Shown: positions 39,258-44,719 of the stretch, one piece after another
Position numbering within the stretch: position 1 is the first letter of the stretch
How the letters are laid out: each line of letters starts with the position of its first letter
Origin: a virus
Reading direction: 5' to 3' (one strand)
Virus record (IMG/VR): IMGVR_UViG_3300035688_000016
Span: 1 to 44,719 of that record
DNA: 44,719 nt
Translations under genes and position numbers: made by a program
The notes under the pieces: model-generated
What the model saw: only the letters and a program-made list of their open reading frames with translations
The model's database searches: none
What the model was told of the DNA's origin: nothing

Positions 39258-40387
39258 GCGCTTGCCTTCGCCTCTCTCGCACGCGCCCGGACGCTACGCA
39301 AGCTCGGCAGGTCGAGAACCGATAGGTGAGGCGTGGCCTGCCCGTTGCGTAAACCCAGGACGTCGCGCGTGATGTCCCGTACCGTGGCCTTGTCAAGTTG
39401 TCCGCCAGCGACCGAGGCGTTTAGGTCCTCGATTATTTCGCGTTTCTCGGCCTGGCGCTGTTCCGCTGGAGTGGGATGGACAAGGCTCGGGGGTTCGCCT
39501 TCGCTGGCCTCTGCGTCAACCGGCGCCTTCTCCTCGACCGGCGGTGGGGCATCGGTTGCCTGGGGTTCGGGGTTCTGGGGGTCCGTGGTCGCTTGCGGCT
39601 CCTCCTGGTCTTCATCGCCATTCGGGAGGTCTGGGGCGACCTCAACCGGCAGGGCCGCGACGAGCTCGGCGGGCAGGGGCGCAGCGGGATACAGCATCTG
39701 AACCCCGAGGACAGCATTCTGAACCATCGCCGCATGTATTGCCGGATCGTCCGTGTTCGGGACGAGTTTGGCGACAAGGAACGGCTTTTTCACTTCTTCG
39801 ACTGTATAGGAAGTCTTCAGCGAGCAGAAGAATCGCGCCGCGCTCAGCATCGACCTGGTGGCTGTCCGCTCTGCTGCATAGTCCCTCTCTTCCCTCGTCC
39901 GGCGAAGCGCATATGCCTTCGGGTCCTTCTCGCCCTTCTTGATCCCAATGCGCTCATTCTTATCCAGCGCAACTTCCCAGTGCCAGTGCGCGGTTCCGGG
40001 GACGCGCTGGAAGTTCCCATCGTACGCGCGACCGAGGGCAAAGCAGCAGAACTCGTAGTTGTTCACATCGGAGTGGGGCGATACTTGGATTGGAGCCTCG
40101 AAGGATACGCCCCTCTCGTTTCCGATTTTGGAGATAGCGACCTTTGAGAGGCCGCGATCCTGACTGCCGGGGATTGGGTACGTCTCGCCCGAGAGGTCAA
40201 TCACGACCATGCCAATCATCGGTCGGTAGATTGGTGGGACCATCTCGAACACGGTCTCACTAAAGAGGACGTTGAAGTGCTCGCGGAACTTGCGGTCCCG
40301 ATAGAGCTTCCTTGGGATAATCTCATCCACCGCGAACCCGCCGAACGTTGCGAGCGCCGTCTCTTTTTGACTTGTTTCTGTTGCCAT
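39254..40387 (-). CDS. Candidate recombination mediator / annealing protein
   Basis: The 377-residue protein has a structured first ~230 residues (EHFNVLFSETVFEMVPPIYR, RDYAAERTATRSMLSAARFF) and a long acidic Pro/Glu-rich linker (~240-320) before a short helical end. Coupling to SbcCD and the layout of a folded core plus acidic tail suggest a single-strand annealing or ssDNA-binding role, but I do not recognise RecT, Erf or Sak motifs. AGGAG precedes ATG 40387. Confidence 0.45.
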   Translation of the reverse strand: MATETSQKETALATFGGFAVDEIIPRKLYRDRKFREHFNVLFSETVFEMVPPIYRPMIGMVVIDLSGETYPIPGSQDRGLSKVAISKIGNERGVSFEAPIQVSPHSDVNNYEFCCFALGRAYDGNFQRVPGTAHWHWEVALDKNERIGIKKGEKDPKAYALRRTREERDYAAERTATRSMLSAARFFCSLKTSYTVEEVKKPFLVAKLVPNTDDPAIHAAMVQNAVLGVQMLYPAAPLPAELVAALPVEVAPDLPNGDEDQEEPQATTDPQNPEPQATDAPPPVEEKAPVDAEASEGEPPSLVHPTPAEQRQAEKREIIEDLNASVAGGQLDKATVRDITRDVLGLRNGQATPHLSVLDLPSLRSVRARAREAKASA

Positions 40388-40428
40388 TTCGTGTTATACT
40401 CCTTGTGTCTCCTCTATGTCCTAAGTGC

Positions 40429-40465
40429 GGGCCTGGGGGTTGGCTGGCAAGTCACCCCCAGGCCC
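40429..40465 (-). terminator. 12-bp perfect hairpin before the recombination genes
   Basis: 40429-40440 pairs perfectly with 40454-40465 (GGGCCTGGGGGT/ACCCCCAGGCCC), with a 13-base loop, just after the stop at 40474. There is no U-run, so it is either a weak terminator or an mRNA-stabilising element ahead of the SbcCD group. Confidence 0.5.
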
Positions 40466-40473
40466 AAATCACC

Positions 40474-40938
40474 TTAGCCTCCGCCTGTCTCCCTTGCAAT
40501 CACGGCGTCCAGGTCGCCTGCGATAGTCGCCTGCGGAAGCTCCTCGACCTTCACAAACGCCGGGCGGTTCGCGTCCGACTTGCACAGGTCCTTGAAGGCT
40601 TTCCCGTCTAGGCTCAGGCAGATTCCCCGCGCCTTCGCCCAGTCCAGGGCCTCACCAGGCGGGTACTCGAATGTCGTCACTAGCCGGATGCTCACGCCGG
40701 GGCAGACGGCCTTCTCTTTGGTGTCCCGGTATTCCGCGAGGGCGTGGTCCCTGAGCTCCTGCTCTGTTTGGCCCACGAGCCCCGCGTGCGATACCTCGTC
40801 CTCGAACAAGTCCGAGTTCTCCTGGCGGAAGGTCGCCTCTGCCTGCATCCGACGCCCCTTGATCTCGACGTAGGCACGCCGCCTCTCCGCCAGACTCCGC
40901 ACTAGCCTGTTGATCGTTTCGACTCTCGTTTCACTCAT
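40474..40938 (-). CDS. Early protein of unknown function, coiled-coil start
   Basis: The 154-residue protein begins at ATG 40938 (TGAGGAA upstream; ATGA overlap with the previous gene). A helical N-half (INRLVRSLAERRRAYVEIKG, RRMQAEATFRQENSDLFEDE) is followed by an alpha-beta C-half (ALDWAKARGICLSLDGKAFK). Size and place recall Gam- or Gp157-like phage early proteins that protect DNA ends, but evidence is only contextual. Confidence 0.5.
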   Translation of the reverse strand: MSETRVETINRLVRSLAERRRAYVEIKGRRMQAEATFRQENSDLFEDEVSHAGLVGQTEQELRDHALAEYRDTKEKAVCPGVSIRLVTTFEYPPGEALDWAKARGICLSLDGKAFKDLCKSDANRPAFVKVEELPQATIAGDLDAVIARETGGG

Positions 40939-41138
40939 TTCCTCACGCCTTTCCGGCCACACCGGCCTCGCGCTTCGAGCCGCGCTAGTTGCCACATGCA
41001 CCAGAACACGAACACTAGCCCGAAGCCAATTAGGAGCAGGTTCTCAAGGCACTCATGAGCGTACGGCCCGTGAAGGACGACACGACACCACCGGACGCCT
41101 TGAATGATGGCTACCCAGAGGACCGCGCCAAGGATCAT
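40935..41138 (-). CDS. Small two-segment membrane protein
   Basis: The 67-residue protein starts at ATG 41138 and has two hydrophobic spans (ILGAVLWVAIIQGV and LLLIGFGLVFVFWCMWQLA) with a basic end. An early-expressed inner-membrane protein could mediate superinfection exclusion. The ribosome binding site is weak (GGGG). Confidence 0.5.
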   Translation of the reverse strand: MILGAVLWVAIIQGVRWCRVVLHGPYAHECLENLLLIGFGLVFVFWCMWQLARLEARGRCGRKGVRK

Positions 41139-41190
41139 GGCCCCACAGCAACCGACGAGGTTCGGCCCCGGCCTGGTTCTCTGCCCATCG

Positions 41191-41661
41191 CTATTCGGAC
41201 GGCGGCTTCTCTGCAACTTCGCTCGCCCCCTTCCCCCGTTTGCGCTTCTTGATCCTGAGCTTCTCGTCACCTGGGACCTCGATCCTGGCCTCCGCGATGA
41301 TCTTCTTCGCGGCGTCGCCGTACTTGTCAGTCAGGGCCTCGAAGAAAGCGCCACTCGGGTTCATCAAGGCCAGTTCAAGGATCGGAAAGTCCCCGTCAAG
41401 TCCCCTGAGTCCGAGTAACACCGGGTAGTCGTATTCCGTCCTGCTGCCCGGCCCAAGAGAAGCGATCAGATCGTCAACGACTATCGCCCTTCCGGATCGG
41501 GCGCGCAGGCGCTTTTCGAGTTCCTTCTCGGCCGATTTCCTGGCGTCTCGCGCCGCGCTCTCATACTCCCGAGTCCGTAGAACCAGCAGGACTACCTCCT
41601 CGTCCGAGATAGTCTCCGCCTGCCCCTCCGCCACGAGCTCCAATGTTGTCACAGCCTCCAA
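41191..41661 (-). CDS. Early protein of unknown function
   Basis: The 156-residue protein starts at TTG 41661, six bases after AAAGGAGG. The first ~60 residues are helical and charged (RTREYESAARDARKSAEKEL), the centre is alpha-beta and the end is Lys-rich (RIKKRKRGKGAS). It overlaps the upstream zinc gene by 101 bases in another frame, unusually long for this genome. A later start is possible but lacks a good site. Confidence 0.5.
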   Translation of the reverse strand: MEAVTTLELVAEGQAETISDEEVVLLVLRTREYESAARDARKSAEKELEKRLRARSGRAIVVDDLIASLGPGSRTEYDYPVLLGLRGLDGDFPILELALMNPSGAFFEALTDKYGDAAKKIIAEARIEVPGDEKLRIKKRKRGKGASEVAEKPPSE

Positions 41662-41998
41662 TTTTTGCCTCCTTTTCCCGCGGCGGGCGCGCCGCCTTTA
41701 GGCGCAGTTCCGCGAGTTCGTTCAGCATATAGACAGAGGGTAGCCACAAGAAGGGAACGCCGCGCAGGATCTCCGGCAGCGACAGTGCGTCAATCATCGC
41801 ACAAACCGACTCCTTGATCTCCCTCTTCGCCCACGCGACCTTGGCCTGGGGCGATTCAACGGGCCCGATGACCTGAAGGTCCGTCATTGTCCTGCGAACC
41901 CTGTCCGCGCACCCGTAGCAAAGCCCGATCTCGTCGTCAGTCACGGTGCCCCGCACGAGTACCATCGCCTCTGACTCTTCACATTGATTACACAACAT
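41561..41998 (-). CDS. Zinc-finger early protein
   Basis: The 145-residue protein starts at ATG 41998 (GGAGG six bases upstream). Two pairs, CNQCEE and CYGCADRVRR, near residues 2-35 suggest a treble-clef zinc finger. A helical middle follows (AWAKREIKESVCAMIDALSL). The last ~35 residues are Gly-rich and overlap the next gene, so they may be unselected. Confidence 0.55.
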   Translation of the reverse strand: MLCNQCEESEAMVLVRGTVTDDEIGLCYGCADRVRRTMTDLQVIGPVESPQAKVAWAKREIKESVCAMIDALSLPEILRGVPFLWLPSVYMLNELAELRLKAARPPREKEAKIGGCDNIGARGGGAGGDYLGRGGSPAGSTDSGV

Positions 41999-42359
41999 CA
42001 GCGGCCTCCTGCTGTTCCCTGAACCGCGCCTGCTGCGCCTCCCAGCCCCTGCATCCACCCACTGTAATCCAGTCGTCAACTGCCTTCTCCGACCCGTGGC
42101 AGGTCGGCGGTGCGTAGTTGTGGATCAGCAGGCATATCTGCTTTAGGACGGGGAGGTTCTGGGCGTTAGCGGCGAAGAGTGCCCAGAAGAGGTCATGGAC
42201 CAACACCGCGCGAAGCGAATCCCCGGTCGGGCATCCTTCCTCGACATACCGGTGAAGCGCGGCCAGCGTGACGTCTGGGATCATCGCGTAGTCGGCGATG
42301 CAGTAGTCCTCCCAGCCGAGTAGCCGGCGGCCAGTCTTATCCTCGTGCATTACAACCAT
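41988..42359 (-). CDS. Early protein of unknown function
   Basis: The 123-residue protein starts at ATG 42359 after GGAGGAG. It is mostly helical (YAMIPDVTLAALHRYVEEGC, AVLVHDLFWALFAANAQNLP) with His and Cys scattered along it. Overlaps the zinc-finger gene by 11 bases. The helical core is reminiscent of small phage regulators of cell processes, but no family is recognised. Confidence 0.5.
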   Translation of the reverse strand: MVVMHEDKTGRRLLGWEDYCIADYAMIPDVTLAALHRYVEEGCPTGDSLRAVLVHDLFWALFAANAQNLPVLKQICLLIHNYAPPTCHGSEKAVDDWITVGGCRGWEAQQARFREQQEAADVV

Positions 42360-42378
42360 CTCGATCTCCTCCTTTCGT

Positions 42379-42459
42379 TTAACTTTGGATCAGTTGAACC
42401 CGATCCAGCTCTTGCAGTCGCGCCTCCAGGGCCTCGGCGACCCTCACTTGTTCCCGCAC
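42379..42459 (-). CDS. Possible 26-residue coiled-coil peptide
   Basis: GTG 42459 opens a short frame (MREQVRVAEALEARLQELDR VQLIQS) with heptad-like spacing, seven bases after AGGGTGA. It fills most of the 107-base gap between two genes. Could be real or leftover coding sequence of a longer ancestral gene. Confidence 0.3.
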   Translation of the reverse strand: MREQVRVAEALEARLQELDRVQLIQS

Positions 42460-42466
42460 CCCCCGA

Positions 42467-42583
42467 TCACCCTGCCGCCCCGGGTGCCCTTATCGGTGCT
42501 ATCAGTCCCAGAGCGGCAGGGGAGGGCGTCAGACCGCCGCCGTCCAGCTTCTCACACCACGCGCACTCCTCCCGGTTGCTCAT
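42467..42583 (-). CDS. Small CxxC protein
   Basis: The 38-residue peptide (MSNREECAWCEKLDGGG ...) starts at ATG 42583 with AGGAGGT six bases upstream, one of the best sites here, and overlaps the HNH-AP2 stop as ATGA. Only one CxxC pair is present. The signals support translation although the product is tiny. Confidence 0.55.
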   Translation of the reverse strand: MSNREECAWCEKLDGGGLTPSPAALGLIAPIRAPGAAG

Positions 42584-43311
42584 GGCGATACCTCCTGTCT
42601 CGCGGCGAGTGAGCGGGGGTTGTCCGCGAAGTTAAGCCACGCAAACTCGCCAAAATACTTGACCGCAGCGGCGTCGTACACGCGGGCCGCAGCCTCCTCC
42701 GTTGGGTGCATCCCGAGGTAGAGTCTCCTGCGTGCTACAGTGATGTCTACGCGCCAAGAGTTTCGCCAGCGTTTGTCAACGGCACGTCGGCTTACACCCT
42801 TGAACCGCGACGTGCAAACCGTGCTCAGTTTTCTCTGATTGCGGGTGTTACCGTAGGCGTCGCACAACCGGAGGTTGCACCGCCGGTTGTCCAATGGATT
42901 GCAGTTGATGTGATCCGTTAGGGCGCCATCCGCAGGATTGAGGAGTAGGCGGTGCAGTAACAGTCTCCCTCTGTTACTTTTAGTCCTGGCGTAACCCCCC
43001 GCCGTGGACCACCTGTACCCGCACACGAGCGGGTAGTCGGCGGCGTCAATCAGAGTCACCTGGCCATCCGGCAGCATAATCTCAACTATCCCATCAGGGC
43101 GAAATCTGTACTCCTGCGGCTTCTTCCGCAGTTGATAGGGGTGTACCTCCCGCCACCTTCGCGTATTCTCGGCGTAACAGTGGTGACACCACGAACTACG
43201 GCCCGATCGGACTCTGCGATCCGAGGGAAAACCACCGACCTCCCTTACCACACCGCACCGACTGCATGGCTTCTGCCCGTCTATGACGCGTTGTCCGTCT
43301 CCGTAAGCCAT
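42580..43311 (-). CDS. HNH-AP2 endonuclease with N-terminal zinc ribbon
   Basis: The 243-residue protein has an N-terminal ribbon (CSRCGVVREVGGF ... CHHCYAENTRRWRE), a central HNH nuclease (LLLHRLLLNPADGALTDHIN, NPLDNRRCNLR) and an AP2-like DNA-binding end (SRFKGVSRRAVDKRWRNSWR, HPTEEAAARVYDAAAVKYFG). This architecture is typical of free-standing homing endonucleases in phages. ATG 43311 follows GGAGG. The 5' end is preceded by the RHH gene. Confidence 0.88.
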   Translation of the reverse strand: MAYGDGQRVIDGQKPCSRCGVVREVGGFPSDRRVRSGRSSWCHHCYAENTRRWREVHPYQLRKKPQEYRFRPDGIVEIMLPDGQVTLIDAADYPLVCGYRWSTAGGYARTKSNRGRLLLHRLLLNPADGALTDHINCNPLDNRRCNLRLCDAYGNTRNQRKLSTVCTSRFKGVSRRAVDKRWRNSWRVDITVARRRLYLGMHPTEEAAARVYDAAAVKYFGEFAWLNFADNPRSLAARQEVSP

Positions 43312-43357
43312 CTTATCCTCCGTTGCGCCTCTGCATGGCTTCACGATAGCGCGAAGA

Positions 43358-43549
43358 TTATTTGCCATCCCGCACCTCCGCCGGTTGTAGTTCGGGCAGC
43401 GCGTTGTACCTGGCCAGGTGCGCGCGAATCGCTGCCCTCATAAAGGCTGTAATAGTGCGCGGCTCCGACCCTCGTTGTGTGACCGCTACAATCGCGTCGT
43501 ATTCCTCCGGTGGCAACCGGAGGTTGAACTGCTTTCTCGACTCACCCAT
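43358..43549 (-). CDS. Ribbon-helix-helix regulator
   Basis: The 63-residue protein KQFNLRLPPEEYDAIVAVTQ followed by TITAFMRAAIRAHLARY is a classic RHH (CopG/Arc) fold, which binds palindromic operators as dimers. ATG 43549 follows AGGAGG. A 12-bp inverted repeat overlapping its own promoter (43604-43658) is a natural candidate operator, implying autoregulation. Confidence 0.78.
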   Translation of the reverse strand: MGESRKQFNLRLPPEEYDAIVAVTQRGSEPRTITAFMRAAIRAHLARYNALPELQPAEVRDGK

Positions 43550-43581
43550 AAGAATACCTCCTTATCAAGGCTTCTGCTAGT

Positions 43582-43658
43582 AGTCTATCAGGTATATTCC
43601 ACATTGTCAAGAGGGAGTGGTCTTAAATATTGTTAAGGTTGCTACCCCCTCTTGACAA
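43582..43658 (-). promoter_or_regulatory. Promoter and inverted-repeat operator for the RHH operon
   Basis: Minus-strand TTGACA (43610-43605) and TAGACT (43587-43582) are 17 bases apart. The -35 box lies in the arm TTGTCAAGAGGG (43604-43615), which is repeated inverted at 43647-43658 with a 31-base spacer containing the inner palindrome CTTAA/TTAAG. Two dimers of a repressor could bridge the arms. Confidence 0.68.
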
Positions 43659-43685
43659 CTTGCCGGACGAGCAAGGCCCCCGTCA

Positions 43686-43898
43686 TCAAGCGGCTGGACG
43701 GAGTCGCGCTTTGATTGCTCGCGCTTCTGCTTTCGTCCAGACTCGCTTCCAGGGCTTGCCGGTGACCCGGCTCGGCAAGCGGCGTGGCTCATCTATCCGC
43801 CCCCACCTGAGCCAGTTCATGATGGTGTGATGGGGGACCCCCAGGTATGCCGCCAGGTCGGACGTGCTGAGCTGGTCAGGATCGTACAGCTTCTTCAT
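43686..43898 (-). CDS. Small HTH (MerR/excisionase-like) DNA-binding protein
   Basis: The 70-residue protein has a winged-helix start (LSTSDLAAYLGVPHHTIMNW) and wing (RVTGKPWKRVWTKAEARAIK), like HTH_17/excisionase proteins. With no integrase in the window it is better seen as an early regulator. ATG 43898 follows GGAGG by five bases. Genes downstream start after a separate promoter. Confidence 0.7.
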   Translation of the reverse strand: MKKLYDPDQLSTSDLAAYLGVPHHTIMNWLRWGRIDEPRRLPSRVTGKPWKRVWTKAEARAIKARLRPAA

Positions 43899-43971
43899 CC
43901 TCTCACCTCCTCCGCCCTGCCCGTCTCCGGGCTGCGGGCCTCGGCCTAACGGCCTATCCCTGCCCCGAAGG

Positions 43972-44145
43972 TCAAGCTGTGACTGCTGCATCGGTCTTCT
44001 TCTGCTTATCGCGTGCCGCCATCTCGCACAAGCAGCATAGTTGACGCCCGAAGAGTTGTTGGCATTTTGTCCAGGTCTGACGCTTCCTGCCGCTCACTAC
44101 GCCGCAGTCCGCGCACGGTCGGTCTATACGTACTCTGCTCAGCAT
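43972..44145 (-). CDS. Zinc-ribbon protein, first early gene
   Basis: The 57-residue protein has CADCGV and CCLCEM pairs spaced by ~25 residues, a small zinc ribbon, with a basic linker (SGRKRQTWTKCQQLFGR). ATG 44145 is eight bases after GGAGG; an in-frame TTG 44172 is also present. It is the first product from the early promoter, so it may act against host functions or as an early regulator. Confidence 0.65.
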   Translation of the reverse strand: MLSRVRIDRPCADCGVVSGRKRQTWTKCQQLFGRQLCCLCEMAARDKQKKTDAAVTA

Positions 44146-44186
44146 TCTCTGTTCCTCCTTCTGGCTCTCCAATCTCGTTATGCCTT

Positions 44187-44215
44187 AGTTTACCATGTCC
44201 TTACCACGTTGTCAA
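44187..44215 (-). promoter_or_regulatory. Early promoter facing left
   Basis: Minus-strand TTGACA (44215-44210) and TAAACT (44192-44187) are separated by 17 bases. It drives the leftward early block and diverges from the rightward promoter in the right repeat copy. An AT-rich run lies ~23 bases upstream. Confidence 0.7.
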
Positions 44216-44315
44216 CCCCTCCCCACGAGGGAGCCGCATTTATTTTTAATTATTTTTTCTGAGCGTGAGACCCACCCCGCCTCAACGTGACGCCCCTGCC
44301 CGCTGCCCGTACCCG
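44216..44315. other. Divergent control gap with AT-rich run
   Basis: This 100-base spacer separates the leftward early promoter from the rightward promoter in the right repeat copy. It contains a 25-base stretch made almost only of A and T (44239-44263), very unusual in this GC-rich genome, flanked by GC-rich sequence. It could be a DNA-unwinding element of an origin or an UP-like element. No gene seen. Confidence 0.5.
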
Positions 44316-44317
44316 GC

Positions 44318-44346
44318 TTGCAATACTGCCCCGTACGGTGTATAAT
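44318..44346 (+). promoter_or_regulatory. Sigma-70-type promoter, right repeat copy
   Basis: TTGCAA (44318-44323), 17 bases, TATAAT (44341-44346), identical to the left copy. It faces rightward out of the divergent control gap. Confidence 0.75.
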
Positions 44347-44574
44347 CCCCCCAGAATATTCCCCGCGTCCAGGGCGCGGGTTCACCCCGATCCGTCGGGG
44401 AATACCCTGGTCTGACACTCCTTTCCTTGAGGGCTCCGATGGATCGGCCCATCGGAGCGGCAATCATACTCTTGGCTCCACAGGCCAATGACTGCCGAGA
44501 ATAGTTCGGCTCTTTTCTCCTTCTCTCTGGGGGCCGGGAGGAGACAACCGGCCCCACCTTTTCAGAATGAATGA

Positions 44575-44719
44575 ATGTTGAAGACAACGAAGATAAGCGA
44601 CCTTACTCCTGATCCTCAGAATGCCAACAAGGGCACCGAGCGTGGCCGGGGCATGATCGAGGATAGCCTGCGCCGGCTCGGGGCCGGGCGCTCCATCCTG
44701 GTTGATAAGCACAACTGCG
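44575..44719 (+). CDS. Second ParB-like gene start, cut by the window end
   Basis: 48 codons are visible (MLKTTKISDLTPDPQNANKG ... DKHNC), close to the first 48 residues of the ParB-methyltransferase at 258 but with changes at residues 2-4 and 35. ATG 44575 is preceded by two other in-phase or near ATGs, and the GGAG of the left copy is missing, so translation may be weaker. Whether a methylase domain follows cannot be seen. Confidence 0.7.
   Translation, partial: MLKTTKISDLTPDPQNANKGTERGRGMIEDSLRRLGAGRSILVDKHNC

Larger units (their letters stand above)
44316..44719. repeat. Right copy of the imperfect ~400-base repeat
   Basis: 404 bases align with 1-402. The promoter (44318-44346), the 16-base palindrome (44385-44400) and all leader hairpins are unchanged. 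The start-codon region differs: the GGAG present in the left copy is replaced, leaving AGAATGAATGAATG. Several substitutions fall in codons 33-42. The copy is cut by the window end. Confidence 0.9.

Noticed and set aside
43686-43898. Excisionase implying a temperate phage
   Set aside because: The HTH resembles excisionases, but no integrase, attachment site or repressor cassette is visible, so lysogeny is not supported.

Overview
This window reads as an almost complete genome of a tailed double-stranded DNA bacteriophage (Caudoviricetes) with a siphovirus-like plan. It has a terminase, a Mu-type portal and head set, head-tail joining genes, a tail-tube candidate, a frameshifted tail-assembly chaperone, a short tape measure and large tail-tip proteins, and no recognisable contractile sheath. 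I see no integrase, tRNA or rRNA. The sequence is GC-rich (about 60% by eye), densely packed, and full of ATGA/GTGA start-stop overlaps. Its GGAGGTGA-type ribosome binding sites fit a bacterial host that I cannot name.

The genome has two opposed blocks. On the + strand (258-26924) lie the late genes: a ParB-like/DNA-methyltransferase fusion, terminase small and large subunits, DUF935-type portal, Mu F-like minor head protein, a YkgJ-like cysteine protein, a ChaB-domain prohead protease with a nested scaffold, tandem decoration-like proteins, a Mu gpT-like major capsid, a DUF2961/GH172-like protein, connector genes, tail genes, then a lysis cassette with two holin candidates, a sigma-70-like protein and an M23 endolysin. 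On the - strand (read from 44145 down to 26932) lie the early genes: small zinc-ribbon, HTH and RHH regulators, an HNH-AP2 endonuclease, a recombination group with SbcC and SbcD, another decoration-like protein, an HNH nuclease, a replisome organiser, DnaB helicase, then an accessory tail with DUF5131, a second DNA methyltransferase, a PD-(D/E)XK-like protein and a secreted protein.

The two blocks diverge from a control region at the window ends. A ~400-base segment (1-402) is repeated imperfectly at 44316-44719. Both copies carry a sigma-70-type promoter, a strongly folded leader and the start of a ParB-like gene. Only the first copy runs on to a full gene; the second is cut by the window edge. 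Either the window is a circular or terminally repeated genome assembled from variants, or there are two tandem ParB-type genes.

The most notable observations are: a GH172/DUF2961 domain with both putative catalytic glutamates in the head module; six perfect short-loop hairpins inside the ParB-methyltransferase gene; the duplicated hairpin-rich leader; a textbook -1 frameshift in the tail chaperone; a scaffold start nested in the protease gene; a 79-base identical tract shared by tandem decoration genes; a sigma-like factor in the lysis cassette; and a 16-base palindrome present four times. Functional names come from reading motifs in translations, not from database searches.
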